This document shows, piece by piece, positions 34,355 to 43,923 of a stretch of 64,000 nt of DNA. How positions within the stretch are numbered: position 1 is the first letter of the stretch; the number at the start of each line of letters is the position of its first letter. Source of the stretch: Erysipelotrichaceae bacterium (lineage in GTDB: Bacteria > Bacillota_I > Bacilli_A > Erysipelotrichales > Erysipelotrichaceae); the NCBI GenBank assembly GCA_017539105.1, contig JAFYHQ010000046.1, positions 1-64,000 on the forward strand, given 5' to 3'. A model generated the notes under the pieces. That model did not search any database, was not told where the DNA came from, and saw only the letters and a list, made by a program, of their open reading frames with translations. The translations under genes were made by a program, and so were the position numbers.

Positions 34355-37300
34355 CTATTCGACCGACTTCAATGATTCGACCATCTCGATATTGTTCAGT
34401 CTTCTCTTCATAAACATGAATACCAGCAATGTGAATAAAATGGTAATGACAAAAGAAATCGCAAAACTGAAGATAGAAATATTCATGCCGAACATCATCA
34501 TATCCATATTGATGACATTCATGATGAAATGATGCTCAAGCACACCCAGAGGCAATCCGATGAGCCCGCCGATGACGCTTAAAAGCAGGATCTCTTTGAA
34601 GATATAGTTATTGACTTCCAGATCATGGAAACCCAGTACCTTCAAGGTGGCGATCTCCCTGATCCGTTCCGCGACGTTGACCTGGATCAGATTCAGCAGA
34701 ACGACCAGGGCCAGAGAGCCTGCCGCAACGATAATGACCGCAATGATGAAATTCAATGCCTGCAGCATCGTATTGAACTGATCGATGAAACCGGTGAAAT
34801 CGGTCAGTGATACGAAATCTTCCAGTCTCTTGGTGTCCTTGATCAGCTCTTCCCGATTATCGGAAGATACCGCAATCGTATTGCAGTGTACGTTTTCACC
34901 GAACGTATCCTCATAATAGGATTCCGAAATAAACATGTAGTGCTGGAAATAGAATTCGCAGATTTTGGCGATCTTGACTTCTCTCTTGAGCCCGCTCATC
35001 GATTCGATCGTGACATAGTCCCCTTCTTTGAGATGATGGTTGATCGCGAACTTCTCTGAAAGAATGACCCCGCTGTTATCCAGTTCGATCGGTGTCTTGC
35101 GGTCCCTGTCATTCAGTCCGAGAACCGACTTGCTTTCACGGGCATCGAAGACTTCCACGGTCAGAGTATCGTCTTCTCCTTCCCTCAGGTATGCCTTGGA
35201 CGTATAAGTCATGAAAGCGACGACTTCCTTGTTGTTAAGATTCTCTTTCAGGATCTCGATGTTTTCGTCGAGATGATGATCGCTGTCCAGCGTAATGTGA
35301 TAGTCATAGGCAAAGATCTTTCCATACTGGATGGCGACCACATCGGAAATGGAATCCCGGATGCCAAAGCCTACGACCAGAAGACCCGTACAGCCTGCCA
35401 CGCCGATGATAGTCATCAGAAAACGGGCTTTGTAGCGGAAGATATTCCTTGCGGTGATCTTCGAGGTGAATGGCAGTCTCTTCCACAGGAAAGTGATCTT
35501 TTCCAGCAGCACACGTTTCGAGCTCTTCGGAGCTTTCGGTCGCAGAAGCGAAGAAGGCATCTCTTTCATCGCGCTGCGTGCGACCAGATAGGTCACGACG
35601 CTCATCAGAAGAGCGAATGCCGCAATGCAGATCAGGACATACTGCCAGGGATAATACAGATCGATCGGTGGCAGGTCATACATCAGACGCCAGGTCACAT
35701 AGATGACAGTAGGAAAAATAAGCTGGCCGAATATGACGCCTAAAACACTCCCGGTCAATGTCGCGATCAGCGCATAGACCACGTACTTGCCGATGATACG
35801 GACAGAAGAAAAACCCAGAGCCATGAAAATGCCGATCTGCGAACGCTGCTCATCGATGAGCCTGGTCATGGTCGTCATGCATACAAGTGCCGCGACCAGA
35901 TAGAACAGGAACGGCATCGCATATCCGATGGCAGACATCTGTCTGATCGTGTTCTTAAACATATAGGAAGAATAATGGGAATCCCGATCCAGTATGATCC
36001 AGGAAGCGTTAGGCAACGCTTCCAGTTCTTCCCCGGCGATATTCAGTTCATTCTGTGCCTTTTCGATCTCGTCATTGAAATCCATCAGGGCTTCATTGTA
36101 TTCCTTTAAACCCTTCTCATATTCCCTCTTGCCCGCTTCCAGCTGCGCCTTGGCATCTTCCAGCGCTTTCTTTCCCGCTTCTGCCTGTTCCTTCCCCGCT
36201 TCCAGCTGTTTCCTAGCGGACTGTATCTGCGATCTTGCTTCATATAAGGTTCTCAGCTGAACGAATGTCGTTTCCACGGAACCATTGAATTCCTCATCGA
36301 TCGCTTTCATCATTTCCTCCCTGGATTGCTCAGCGATCTCGCCGGAAGATCCCGTAAAGTTCTCCAAAGTCTGATCAATGACGGCATTGCGTACTTCGAG
36401 GCTCTGACGTTCTATCTCCAAAGAGGCAGCTTTTTCGATATAGTCTTCCGCCGTCTTGTCCAAAGCAGCCAGTTCCGCATCGATCTCCGCGATCCTGGCC
36501 AGATTCTCTTTTTTCTCCCTGTTCAGTTCTTCCGTAAACCGTTCATTATAGTTTCCCGTATCAAAACTGTTTTCTTTCAGAATGACGTAAGACGTATAGG
36601 CAGCCGATACCTCCGTATACAAAGAATCGAAATCCATCCCCGCAGCCTGTTCCGCCTGAGCGATTCCGGATTTCACGGATGCTTCATTCTGATCCAAAAC
36701 CCGTTCGTTGGCTTCGATTTCCGCCAGAGAAGTCTCCAAAGAGATGCGATTCGAATTCAGCAGGCTTTCGTTGACGATCAGTTCGATATTCGCATCCTCA
36801 AGCTTCTGCTTCGCTTCCTGCAGTTTGGCTTCCCCTTCGTTCTTCTGCGTTTCAAATTCCGTCTTCGCATCATTGAGTTTCAGCAGATTTTCATTATAGA
36901 TCCTGTCTCTTAAGTAAGACTGCTGATGATTCTTCGTCGATTCGATCGAACCCGTCAGGGTCTCCACGTAATCCTCATATTCCGAAGTATAAGAAATATA
37001 TTTCTCCGTTCCCTTCAGTTTCAGATAGATCGAAGTATAGTAATCAAAAATAAAATTGCTGTTGGGTATAAACACAACGCCATCCAGTTCCTGATTCTCA
37101 CAGTTGGAAGAACCCATCAGCTTGGAAATGTAAGCCGGCGATTTGCAGGTACCGACGATCGTAAAAGTATCATTCTTCAGATGATCGCCGATCTCTTCGT
37201 TATTCAGAAATGCCGTGACCTTCTTGCCGATCAGACGCGAAGCGCTTTCCACGCCATCCCCCAGGATCAAAGCTTCTTTTTCATTCTCAGGCATCCTGCC

Positions 37301-37654
37301 TTCCACCAGTTCGATCAGATTGACCGTACGATCGATCTCCTCGAAACGGTAGACATGGACATCGCCTTGAGCGATCTTCCCATAGGCATCGACCATCTTC
37401 GTGCCAAACGCATACTCGACATCCTGGTTCTTTCTTAACGCTGCAAGATCTTCATCGCAGAACCCGTAGCTGGAATACAGCTGCAGATCCTGCAGGCGAT
37501 CGCTGTCATTATAGAGATCGACGCTTTCCCTCAAGATCGTGCCATTGGAAAAAAGCCCCATCATGAAAGATGAAGATACCAGAACGATCATAAACAATGA
37601 AAAGAAACGATTGAAAGTGTTTCTGATCAGACGGAAAGTATCTTTGCTAAACAT
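34355..37654 (-). CDS. FtsX-like ABC transporter permease with large coiled-coil ectodomain
   Basis: 1099 residues from ATG 37654, which shares one base with the ATPase stop (TGATG). One N-terminal helix is followed by an extracellular region whose part at about 255-545 is heptad-rich coiled coil (KLQEAKQKLEDA, KQLEAGKEQAEAGKKALE). A first FtsX domain with three or four helices (about 575-700) and a second at the C-terminus (about 980-1099, SLALVVLLNLIQVNVAERIREI) follow. This layout fits MacB/LolC-like mechanotransmission or lipid and peptide exporters. The substrate is unknown. Confidence 0.88.
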   Translation of the reverse strand: MFSKDTFRLIRNTFNRFFSLFMIVLVSSSFMMGLFSNGTILRESVDLYNDSDRLQDLQLYSSYGFCDEDLAALRKNQDVEYAFGTKMVDAYGKIAQGDVHVYRFEEIDRTVNLIELVEGRMPENEKEALILGDGVESASRLIGKKVTAFLNNEEIGDHLKNDTFTIVGTCKSPAYISKLMGSSNCENQELDGVVFIPNSNFIFDYYTSIYLKLKGTEKYISYTSEYEDYVETLTGSIESTKNHQQSYLRDRIYNENLLKLNDAKTEFETQKNEGEAKLQEAKQKLEDANIELIVNESLLNSNRISLETSLAEIEANERVLDQNEASVKSGIAQAEQAAGMDFDSLYTEVSAAYTSYVILKENSFDTGNYNERFTEELNREKKENLARIAEIDAELAALDKTAEDYIEKAASLEIERQSLEVRNAVIDQTLENFTGSSGEIAEQSREEMMKAIDEEFNGSVETTFVQLRTLYEARSQIQSARKQLEAGKEQAEAGKKALEDAKAQLEAGKREYEKGLKEYNEALMDFNDEIEKAQNELNIAGEELEALPNASWIILDRDSHYSSYMFKNTIRQMSAIGYAMPFLFYLVAALVCMTTMTRLIDEQRSQIGIFMALGFSSVRIIGKYVVYALIATLTGSVLGVIFGQLIFPTVIYVTWRLMYDLPPIDLYYPWQYVLICIAAFALLMSVVTYLVARSAMKEMPSSLLRPKAPKSSKRVLLEKITFLWKRLPFTSKITARNIFRYKARFLMTIIGVAGCTGLLVVGFGIRDSISDVVAIQYGKIFAYDYHITLDSDHHLDENIEILKENLNNKEVVAFMTYTSKAYLREGEDDTLTVEVFDARESKSVLGLNDRDRKTPIELDNSGVILSEKFAINHHLKEGDYVTIESMSGLKREVKIAKICEFYFQHYMFISESYYEDTFGENVHCNTIAVSSDNREELIKDTKRLEDFVSLTDFTGFIDQFNTMLQALNFIIAVIIVAAGSLALVVLLNLIQVNVAERIREIATLKVLGFHDLEVNNYIFKEILLLSVIGGLIGLPLGVLEHHFIMNVINMDMMMFGMNISIFSFAISFVITILFTLLVFMFMKRRLNNIEMVESLKSVE

Positions 37655-38352
37655 CAGTATTCGATTTCCTCTATGCTGACCGGAACATTCCTCAGGATGT
37701 CGACGATCCTGCCTGATTTGACCCGGATGATCTTCTGGGCCATTCTCGCAAGCGCCTGATTGTGCGTGATCATGACCACGGTGATGCCATTCTTGTAGCA
37801 CATATCCTGCAATACTTTCAGGACCTGTTTCCCTGTCACATAGTCCAAGGCACCGGTCGGTTCATCGCACAGCAGCAGTTTCGGATTCTTTGCCACCGCT
37901 CTGGCGATCGCCACTCTCTGCTGCTCGCCTCCGGACAGCTGCGAAGGAAAGTTGTTCATCCGCTCTTCCAGACCTACCATCTTCAGAACGAAAACCGGAT
38001 CCAAAGGATTCTTGCAGATCTGCAGAGCCAGTTCAACATTTTCTTTGGCAGTCAGATTCTGTACCAGATTATAGAACTGAAACACGAAACCGATATCATA
38101 ACGCCTATAATCGCATAGTTCTTTCCGATTGAAACCGGTCACATTCTTACCATCGAAATATACGGATCCGTTGGAAGCCGTATCCATTCCTCCCAGGATA
38201 TTCAGGATCGTCGTCTTTCCTGCGCCGCTATCGCCTAAGATGACGACGAATTCTCCTTTTTCAATATCAAAAGAAACGCTATCCAGCGCTTTGATCTGTA
38301 CTTCTCCCATCTGATAGATCTTTGATACGTCTCTGAATGAAATAAAACTCAT
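37654..38352 (-). CDS. ABC transporter ATP-binding protein (MacB/LolD family)
   Basis: 232 residues with Walker [12 protein letters not shown], signature [14 protein letters not shown], Walker [13 protein letters not shown] and H-loop MITHN. It powers the FtsX-like permease encoded immediately downstream. TATAAT lies 10 bases before the ATG with no ribosome site visible, so the leader is at most a few bases. The family's usual length (about 225-235) supports this start. Confidence 0.95.
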   Translation of the reverse strand: MSFISFRDVSKIYQMGEVQIKALDSVSFDIEKGEFVVILGDSGAGKTTILNILGGMDTASNGSVYFDGKNVTGFNRKELCDYRRYDIGFVFQFYNLVQNLTAKENVELALQICKNPLDPVFVLKMVGLEERMNNFPSQLSGGEQQRVAIARAVAKNPKLLLCDEPTGALDYVTGKQVLKVLQDMCYKNGITVVMITHNQALARMAQKIIRVKSGRIVDILRNVPVSIEEIEY

Positions 38353-38411
38353 AGGTACTATTATTATATAATGAAACAGGGAACCGGAAAGGTTCTTTTT
38401 TGCATATAAAA

Positions 38412-38430
38412 AAGAAGGATTCTCCTTCTT
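38412..38430 (-). terminator. Terminator of the PHP gene
   Basis: AAGAAGGA/TCCTTCTT stem with 3-base loop and T6 tail on the minus strand. Confidence 0.8.
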
Positions 38431-38443
38431 CAGACAGATCTGT

Positions 38444-39289
38444 CTATCGCAGACACTTCAACAGTTCTTCATAGAAAGAATAAGGCACGAACAGATTGCC
38501 CCGTCCCGTTCCCAGTTCGATACCCGGTTTGGTGGTGCCATGGAAATCGGATCCGCCGCTTTCTTTCAGATCGAAGCGTTTTGCCAGCATTTTTACGGTT
38601 TCAGACATATCGCTTGTGAACTCGGTATAGCAGGTCTCAATCGCGTCAAGTCCCGCTTCTTTGGCCTGAGGCAAAAATTCAAGAAGCTCGCCTTCCGTAA
38701 GATTCAGCAAAGGATGCGCCAGGATCGCCACCGCACCGCAGACTTTGATGAAATTGATCGCCGCTGCCGAGGTGATCCGTTTCGCCGGCTCATAGAAGCC
38801 GTTCCCTTTTTTTAGTATCGTATCAAAACCTTCCGCAACCGTCTTGATATAGCCTTTCTCCATCAGTACGCGGGCGACATGCGTACGGTTGAATTCTTCG
38901 GCATCCGTTAATGCGGCGGCTTCTTCATAAGTGATCTCGTAGCCTGCTTTCTGCAGATTCTCAATCAGCCTGAAATTGCTGTTACGCTTGGCAATGACTG
39001 TCAGTTCCATGAAATCTTCGATTTCCTGCCAGTCCTTTTCTTCAAAAAACAAGCCGACGATATGCACTTCTTTTTCTCTCCATTCGGTCGTAAACTCGCA
39101 GCCCGGAACCGTGATCACGCTGCTGTTCTTACCGGCTTCCATGAATTCCCTCAAACCCCGGGAACTGTTGTGATCCGTCAGAGCCAATGCCGAAAGACCT
39201 TGCTTTTCCGCAAGACTGACCAGTTCTGTCGGTGTAAGTGTTCCATCCGAGAAATTCGAATGGGAATGCAGATCACAGCGTTTTTCCAT
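38444..39289 (-). CDS. PHP-domain metal-dependent phosphoesterase
   Basis: 281 residues. The PHP metal motifs are CDLHSHSNFSDG (HxH), ALTDHNSSRG, VPGCEFTTE, AILAHPLLNL and SGGSDFHG. Stand-alone proteins of this form include RNase AM/TrpH-like 5'-3' exonucleases and 3',5'-nucleotide phosphatases, so a role in nucleotide or RNA end processing is likely. The -10 TATCAT lies 8 bases before the ATG and no ribosome site is seen. Confidence 0.9.
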   Translation of the reverse strand: MEKRCDLHSHSNFSDGTLTPTELVSLAEKQGLSALALTDHNSSRGLREFMEAGKNSSVITVPGCEFTTEWREKEVHIVGLFFEEKDWQEIEDFMELTVIAKRNSNFRLIENLQKAGYEITYEEAAALTDAEEFNRTHVARVLMEKGYIKTVAEGFDTILKKGNGFYEPAKRITSAAAINFIKVCGAVAILAHPLLNLTEGELLEFLPQAKEAGLDAIETCYTEFTSDMSETVKMLAKRFDLKESGGSDFHGTTKPGIELGTGRGNLFVPYSFYEELLKCLR

Positions 39290-39338
39290 ATGATTTAATG
39301 ATACTATTATTTATTTATTTTAAAAATATTACTATCCC

Positions 39339-40733
39339 TCATTCCATAAAGAGAACATCGAAATCGCAGTACCAGTCGATCCCATCGATCTGACCCCAGT
39401 CCAGGACCTGCCAGATCTGATAGTCTTTGTCATAGCTCGGCCAGTCCGTATACTGGGCCAGCCAGATCGGATGATTCCCGGCGTTCGGCCAGACGACATT
39501 GAGGAAATACTTGCTTCCATACAGCATGCTTTCATAGCCTCTGGCAGCGACTTCTCTTTCAAAGACATTGTAAAGATACTCCAGATCGCGGAAACTCACA
39601 TGATAACGCTGGAAATGATCGAAATTCTCCCAGTCGAAAACGATCGGCAGTTCCAGCTCGGTATCGCCTAAAGCTTCGAACATCTGTTCCATGGTCCGAA
39701 GCAGGTCTGCTTCGTTGCTGTCATAGCAGAACAGATAGATCCCTACAGGCAGTCCCGCTTCTTTGCAGCCTCTGATATTCCGCTCAAACTGCTTGTCTAT
39801 CGTCAGTTTCCCTTCATGCGAGAAACCGATACGCATGATCACGAATTCACATCCCGCTTTTTTGATTGCATCGAAATCGATCTCATCCTGCCATTCCGAG
39901 ACATCGATCCCAAGCATCCTTCTTTCTCCTGCGTACTCTTTCTTGAACTGTTCGAACGGATAGGAATAATCATCCGGTTCTTCCCAAGGGATCTCGCTGA
40001 CGACCTGAACGGTCAGGTCCCAGTCGGTCGTATTTCCCGAGGCGTCCGTGACTGCCACATGGAGAGGATAATGACCAAGCCTGTTCGTATCGACAGTACC
40101 TTCGACCGTCAGGATCGGATCAGGATCCGCGTTGTCTCCGTAGCTGATGATATCCATGATATTGAAGTCGTCTCCCTTCAGGATCTTCGTACCGTTCCCT
40201 GTCCGGAAAATAAGAGGCGCTTCCGGATCCCGGATCACGACTTCATAGGAAGCCTCCGATACATTCCTGTAATCATCTTCCGCCCTGATGCTGACCGTAT
40301 AGGTTCCCGGAAAAGACGGATCATAATCGCTTTCGCAGATAAAAGAACCTTCATTGACTCGAATATTCCGTTTCATGTCCTCAAAAGAATAATACTCTCC
40401 TAATTCTTTATGAACCGTATCGTTTTCAATAGCGATCACCGGAGGTGTCGTATCGACGACTTCATAAGAGAATACGACATCCCTGCTGAAGATACCTTTC
40501 TTGACGGTATAATGAAACGACTGTATGCCTATCTCGTTGGTATACAGTGTATTCCGTTCCGGAGTGACAGTACCATTGCTTCGTTCGATGAAGTCTTCCG
40601 CCCGATAGATCACGCCCCGTTCCAGGACCTGAGCCTTCGTAAAACGGATGGATGGCAGAAACAGAAAGATCCCGGCGATCAGCAATATCGCGGGAACGAT
40701 GATAAACAAGACTTTTTTCAGATGCCTGTTCAT
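39339..40733 (-). CDS. Secreted or anchored GH25 lysozyme with Ig-like domains
   Basis: 464 residues from ATG 40733. An uncleaved signal or anchor helix (VLFIIVPAILLIAGIFLFL) is followed by two or three Ig-like/DUF5011-type repeats (VVDTTPPVIAIEND, VVIRDPEAPLIF, DASGNTTDWDLTV). From about residue 285 comes a GH25 domain with GIDVSEWQDEIDFDAI, FVIMRIGF, GIYLFCYD and FDWENF. GH25 muramidases cut peptidoglycan. TACAAT lies 7 bases before the ATG with no ribosome site. An upstream in-frame extension would translate that promoter. Confidence 0.9.
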   Translation of the reverse strand: MNRHLKKVLFIIVPAILLIAGIFLFLPSIRFTKAQVLERGVIYRAEDFIERSNGTVTPERNTLYTNEIGIQSFHYTVKKGIFSRDVVFSYEVVDTTPPVIAIENDTVHKELGEYYSFEDMKRNIRVNEGSFICESDYDPSFPGTYTVSIRAEDDYRNVSEASYEVVIRDPEAPLIFRTGNGTKILKGDDFNIMDIISYGDNADPDPILTVEGTVDTNRLGHYPLHVAVTDASGNTTDWDLTVQVVSEIPWEEPDDYSYPFEQFKKEYAGERRMLGIDVSEWQDEIDFDAIKKAGCEFVIMRIGFSHEGKLTIDKQFERNIRGCKEAGLPVGIYLFCYDSNEADLLRTMEQMFEALGDTELELPIVFDWENFDHFQRYHVSFRDLEYLYNVFEREVAARGYESMLYGSKYFLNVVWPNAGNHPIWLAQYTDWPSYDKDYQIWQVLDWGQIDGIDWYCDFDVLFME

Positions 40734-40740
40734 ATATCTT

Positions 40741-40746
40741 ATTGTA
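40741..40746 (-). promoter_or_regulatory. GH25 gene -10 box, predicted leaderless start
   Basis: TACAAT followed by AAGATAT and the ATG (7 bases). Confidence 0.55.
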
Positions 40747-40866
40747 CTATGCCGGTAATGATAATGTGCGATCAACCTTTTTTGATTCCTCTTTCTAAAG
40801 ATAGGACAATGATGATAGTATGAAGATAGAAATCATATCGATCCATTTCATCAGGAGGGCAAAGAA

Positions 40867-41580
40867 ATGTCTAACTTCTATCGTGAATATCTGGAGCCGA
40901 TGCTCAGAAAAACAGCCAGCGTCATGGAGAATACGCCGCATATGCAGGATATCGTCAACGGAACCATGCCTATGGAAAAATTCCGTTTCCAGATCATGCA
41001 GAACTATCAGTATCTGATGGATTATCTGCGTACCTGGTCGACCGCGCTTGCCAAATGCGAAGACTATGAACAGATGAGCGATCTGCTGGTGATCATCAAT
41101 GACATCTATGTGGGAATCAATCATCATCGCCATTACTGGAGCCGGTTTATCGGCGTCACTCCGGAAGAGATGGATGCAACGATCGAAGCCGAAGGAAAAC
41201 GAAGTTATACGGCATTCCAGTCGATGGTCGCCCATACCGGAACCCTGGCGGAACTGGTCTGTGCCGTCTTCCCTTGCGGAATCATGTATACCTATTTCGG
41301 CGAAGATCTGCTGCCGTTATGCAAGCTTCCGGAAGACAATGTCTTCTACCAGTGGATCGCCTACTACGCGACCGACAAATACAAGCAGGAAGCCGCCAAC
41401 AAGGAAGCGATGATCAACAAGTACTGCGCCAACAAAACGGAAAGAGAGATCGCCAAACTGCTGGAGATCACTGCGGATGCCTGCAACTATGAGATCCTGC
41501 AATGGACCGAACTCTATGGCAAGATGAAGACCTGGCCTTTGGAAGAGATCTTCCCTAAGAAATTCACCACGATCAGATAA
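40867..41580 (+). CDS. tenA: TenA-family thiaminase II-like protein
   Basis: 237 residues, all-helical. FRFQIMQNYQYLMDYLRTWS, LVCAVFPCGIMYTYFGEDL with the catalytic Cys in the PC motif, and a C-terminal TADACNYEILQWTELY fit TenA. TenA hydrolyses degraded thiamine pyrimidines for salvage. AGGAGGG precedes the ATG. No other thiamine gene and no TPP riboswitch are seen nearby, so it is an isolated salvage gene. Confidence 0.88.
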   Translation: MSNFYREYLEPMLRKTASVMENTPHMQDIVNGTMPMEKFRFQIMQNYQYLMDYLRTWSTALAKCEDYEQMSDLLVIINDIYVGINHHRHYWSRFIGVTPEEMDATIEAEGKRSYTAFQSMVAHTGTLAELVCAVFPCGIMYTYFGEDLLPLCKLPEDNVFYQWIAYYATDKYKQEAANKEAMINKYCANKTEREIAKLLEITADACNYEILQWTELYGKMKTWPLEEIFPKKFTTIR

Positions 41581-41599
41581 TCATCACAGAATATCATAA

Positions 41600-41624
41600 A
41601 AAACACAGGATCATCCTGTGTTTT
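41600..41624 (+). terminator. Terminator of tenA
   Basis: Near-perfect palindrome AAAACACAGGAT/ATCCTGTGTTTT. A second hairpin (41653-41673, ACAGGACT/AGTCCTGT, TTTTG tail) lies between it and the plsY stop. Confidence 0.8.
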
Positions 41625-41680
41625 ATGAAACGTTTCTTTCAGTTATCGATAGACAGGACTGTTTCAGTCCTGTTTTGATT

Positions 41681-42286
41681 CTATTCTCTGACTTTTTTCT
41701 TTCTTTCGATGGCAGTGATCTCTGTACCGTTCAGGATCCGTTTGATGTTGACGCGGTGCTTATATGCGATCAGTGCGGCAATCGCAACAAGGATCGCAAT
41801 GACACCGATGCTGGCTTTGTTATAGATGTAGTAAAGCGGCACGATCGTGATCGCCGTCAGCGTTCCGACAACGATATAATTGGTCACATAAGTGATGATC
41901 GCAACGATTGCCATGACGATCAGCGCAAACTTCCAGTTCAGTCCCAGAAGCATACCGATGTAGCACGCAAAACCTTTGCCTCCATGAAAGCCCAGATAGA
42001 ACGGATAGATATGTCCTACGATCGACATTGCTCCTGCCAGGAACGGAATGATCTCATCGCCCAGGAACAGATAGCTTGTCAGTTTCATGGCAAGGATCGT
42101 TTTCAGGAAATCGCACAGGCATGTGAATATGGCATATCCCCATCCGAGATTGACCTTGATATTGCTGGCGCCGGCATTCATGCTTCCCCTTTCACGTATA
42201 TCGAAACCCTTTGCCTTCGCAATAAAATACGCTGTATTGAAACTGCCAAACAAATAAGAAATAAGTGCGGTATACAAATAATTCAT
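41681..42286 (-). CDS. plsY: Glycerol-3-phosphate acyltransferase PlsY
   Basis: 201 residues from ATG 42286. PlsY loops are visible: GSFNTAYFIAK with ERGSMNAGASN (family GSGNpGaTN), and HIYPFYLGFHGGKGFA (family HxfPvflkFkGGKG). Five or so helices. It transfers acyl groups from acyl-phosphate to glycerol-3-phosphate, the first step of phospholipid synthesis. The first motif is somewhat divergent (SMNAGAS). The -10 TATAAT is 6 bases from the ATG; upstream in-frame codons (…LYNRF) are the promoter. Confidence 0.9.
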   Translation of the reverse strand: MNYLYTALISYLFGSFNTAYFIAKAKGFDIRERGSMNAGASNIKVNLGWGYAIFTCLCDFLKTILAMKLTSYLFLGDEIIPFLAGAMSIVGHIYPFYLGFHGGKGFACYIGMLLGLNWKFALIVMAIVAIITYVTNYIVVGTLTAITIVPLYYIYNKASIGVIAILVAIAALIAYKHRVNIKRILNGTEITAIERKKKVRE

Positions 42287-42292
42287 AAATCT

Positions 42293-42298
42293 ATTATA
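42293..42298 (-). promoter_or_regulatory. plsY -10 box, predicted leaderless start
   Basis: TATAAT, AGATTT, ATG: 6-base spacing, nearly the same as murT. Confidence 0.65.
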
Positions 42299-42362
42299 TA
42301 AAACTTTCCTTTCCATAATAAAGTCATATCTATGACTGCAGACAGAAGAAACAGCCTTGTTT

Positions 42363-42368
42363 TATAAT
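42363..42368 (+). promoter_or_regulatory. GDPD gene -10 box, predicted leaderless start
   Basis: TATAAT, GAAATC, ATG 42375. No purine-rich ribosome site is present. Confidence 0.65.
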
Positions 42369-42374
42369 GAAATC

Positions 42375-43208
42375 ATGAAAATGCTTATAGCGATCCTGTT
42401 GATTCTGATGATTTATCTCTATCTGATCAAACCTGCCGGAAAGAAGAGAAAAGATAAGATGAAACCTTTCGAGGAAGTCTATCTGACTCATCGCGGTTTC
42501 TTCAACAACATCGATATTCCGGAGAACAGTCTTCCGGCTTTTGCCAAAACGGTCAGAAACGGTCTGGGTACGGAACTGGATGTGCAGCTTACGACAGACA
42601 ACAGGCTGGTCGTTTTCCATGACCAGAATCTGAAACGGATGTGCGGTGTCGATAAGAAACTGACGGATTGTTCGTACGAAGAACTGCAGCAGTACAGGCT
42701 TCTGGATACGGAAGAGAAGATCCCGCTGCTGGAAGAGGTACTGAAGCTTCTGAAACCGGACACGCCGCTGATCATCGAAATCAAACCTGAAGGAGATGCC
42801 ATCCGTACCTGTGAAGAGACCGTGAAGATGATGAAAGACCGCAGCAATCTTTATGTCATGGAATCATTCCATCCCGGAGTCGTTTATTATCTGAAGAAAC
42901 ATCATCCCGAGATCATCCGCGGACAGCTTGCCTACGACATGTTTGCGGATAAAGAAAACACGGACACGTTCCTGACCCGTTTCATCTGTACGAATCTTTT
43001 AGGAAACTGCATGACCAGGCCTGATTTCGTTGCTTATGATGTCAACAGCAAACATAATCTTTCTTTCCTGTTATGTTCGAAACTGTTCAAAGCTGAATGC
43101 GTCGCATGGACAGTAAAAAACGAAGATGATCTGGCTTACGCACGCAAATACTATCAGCAAGTCATCTTCGATACTTTTGTTCCATCAGATATCAGCGAGC
43201 GTGATTAA
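42375..43208 (+). CDS. Glycerophosphodiester phosphodiesterase, membrane-anchored
   Basis: 277 residues from ATG 42375. One N-terminal helix (MLIAILLILMIYLYLI) precedes the catalytic TIM barrel with THRGFFNNIDIPENS (HR and E-N-S), GTELDVQLTTDNRLVVFHD and IIEIKPEG. It hydrolyses glycerophosphodiesters to glycerol-3-phosphate and an alcohol. It is divergent from plsY, which uses glycerol-3-phosphate; this may reflect a shared lipid theme. Confidence 0.92.
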   Translation: MKMLIAILLILMIYLYLIKPAGKKRKDKMKPFEEVYLTHRGFFNNIDIPENSLPAFAKTVRNGLGTELDVQLTTDNRLVVFHDQNLKRMCGVDKKLTDCSYEELQQYRLLDTEEKIPLLEEVLKLLKPDTPLIIEIKPEGDAIRTCEETVKMMKDRSNLYVMESFHPGVVYYLKKHHPEIIRGQLAYDMFADKENTDTFLTRFICTNLLGNCMTRPDFVAYDVNSKHNLSFLLCSKLFKAECVAWTVKNEDDLAYARKYYQQVIFDTFVPSDISERD

Positions 43209-43233
43209 GTATATTGTCTAATCGTTTTTCATC

Positions 43234-43256
43234 ATCGGATCTGTTTATGATCCGAT
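43234..43256 (+). terminator. Terminator of the GDPD gene
   Basis: ATCGGATC/GATCCGAT stem, then a T7 tail. Confidence 0.85.
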
Positions 43257-43282
43257 TTTTTTATCTTTCAAAAACAGCTGAT

Positions 43283-43912
43283 TCATCCCCAATACGGGAC
43301 GACCAGCTGCCAAAGTACCGCTACAATAAGCGACAGAACGATTTCGATCGTAAATTCTTTTTTCTTTCTTCTCAATATCCACAGAGACAGGAACCAGAGG
43401 ACCAGCTCAAGGAAATGTGCCACCCGGATTCCCTGAAACAACAGGACTGCCTGAGAAAACAGAACGCCGAGAATGACGGCTGAAACGAGGATGCCAAACC
43501 TGTTGCCATCAAACGCGTGCCAGCAGGCATACGCAAGCAACGGAGATATGGCAGTGATCCCGAACCAGATCAATGCGTAACCCAAAGGAAAGAATCCTGC
43601 GACAAAAGCCGAATACAGGTAGTAGCTTGAAACCATGCAAAGGAAAAATACGAATACATTCAATGCCGCCCGTTTGGCGGAATAGCTGTAAACAGAGATA
43701 CATACCGCAATAAAGATCCATATCCCGAATCTGCCAAGGAAGTTCGTGATATCCAGCAACTGCATCACATATGGCAGTTCATTGAACGCGGTTTCATCCA
43801 GCATCTTGGAACAAAGTCCCATCGCAATGCCAAATATAGCGATCAGTATCGTTTTTCCTATTTTCTGTATCGTTATTTCTTTTTCCTGAATCGTTCTTCT
43901 TTCGTTCATCAT
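43283..43912 (-). CDS. Integral membrane protein of unknown function
   Basis: 209 residues with six or seven hydrophobic helices and short loops (TILIAIFGIAMGLC, IWIFIAVCISVYSYS, LYSAFVAGFFPLGYALIWFG). The C-terminal ILRRKKKEF is basic and cytoplasmic. I do not recognise the family. It begins 11 bases past the stop of the D-2-hydroxyacid dehydrogenase gene, so the two are probably co-transcribed. Confidence 0.7.
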   Translation of the reverse strand: MMNERRTIQEKEITIQKIGKTILIAIFGIAMGLCSKMLDETAFNELPYVMQLLDITNFLGRFGIWIFIAVCISVYSYSAKRAALNVFVFFLCMVSSYYLYSAFVAGFFPLGYALIWFGITAISPLLAYACWHAFDGNRFGILVSAVILGVLFSQAVLLFQGIRVAHFLELVLWFLSLWILRRKKKEFTIEIVLSLIVAVLWQLVVPYWG

Positions 43913-43923
43913 GTCTCTGTTTC

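Noticed and set aside
37655-37801. A 49-residue N-terminal extension of the ABC permease
   Set aside because: It lies inside the ATPase gene in another frame, and the TGATG junction gives a natural coupled start.
41653-41673. Repeated ACAGGAC hairpins (also at 34204 and 44911) as a possible mobile repeat
   Set aside because: They are short, differ in loop and flanks, and each sits just past a gene end with a T-tract. They are better explained as independent terminators.
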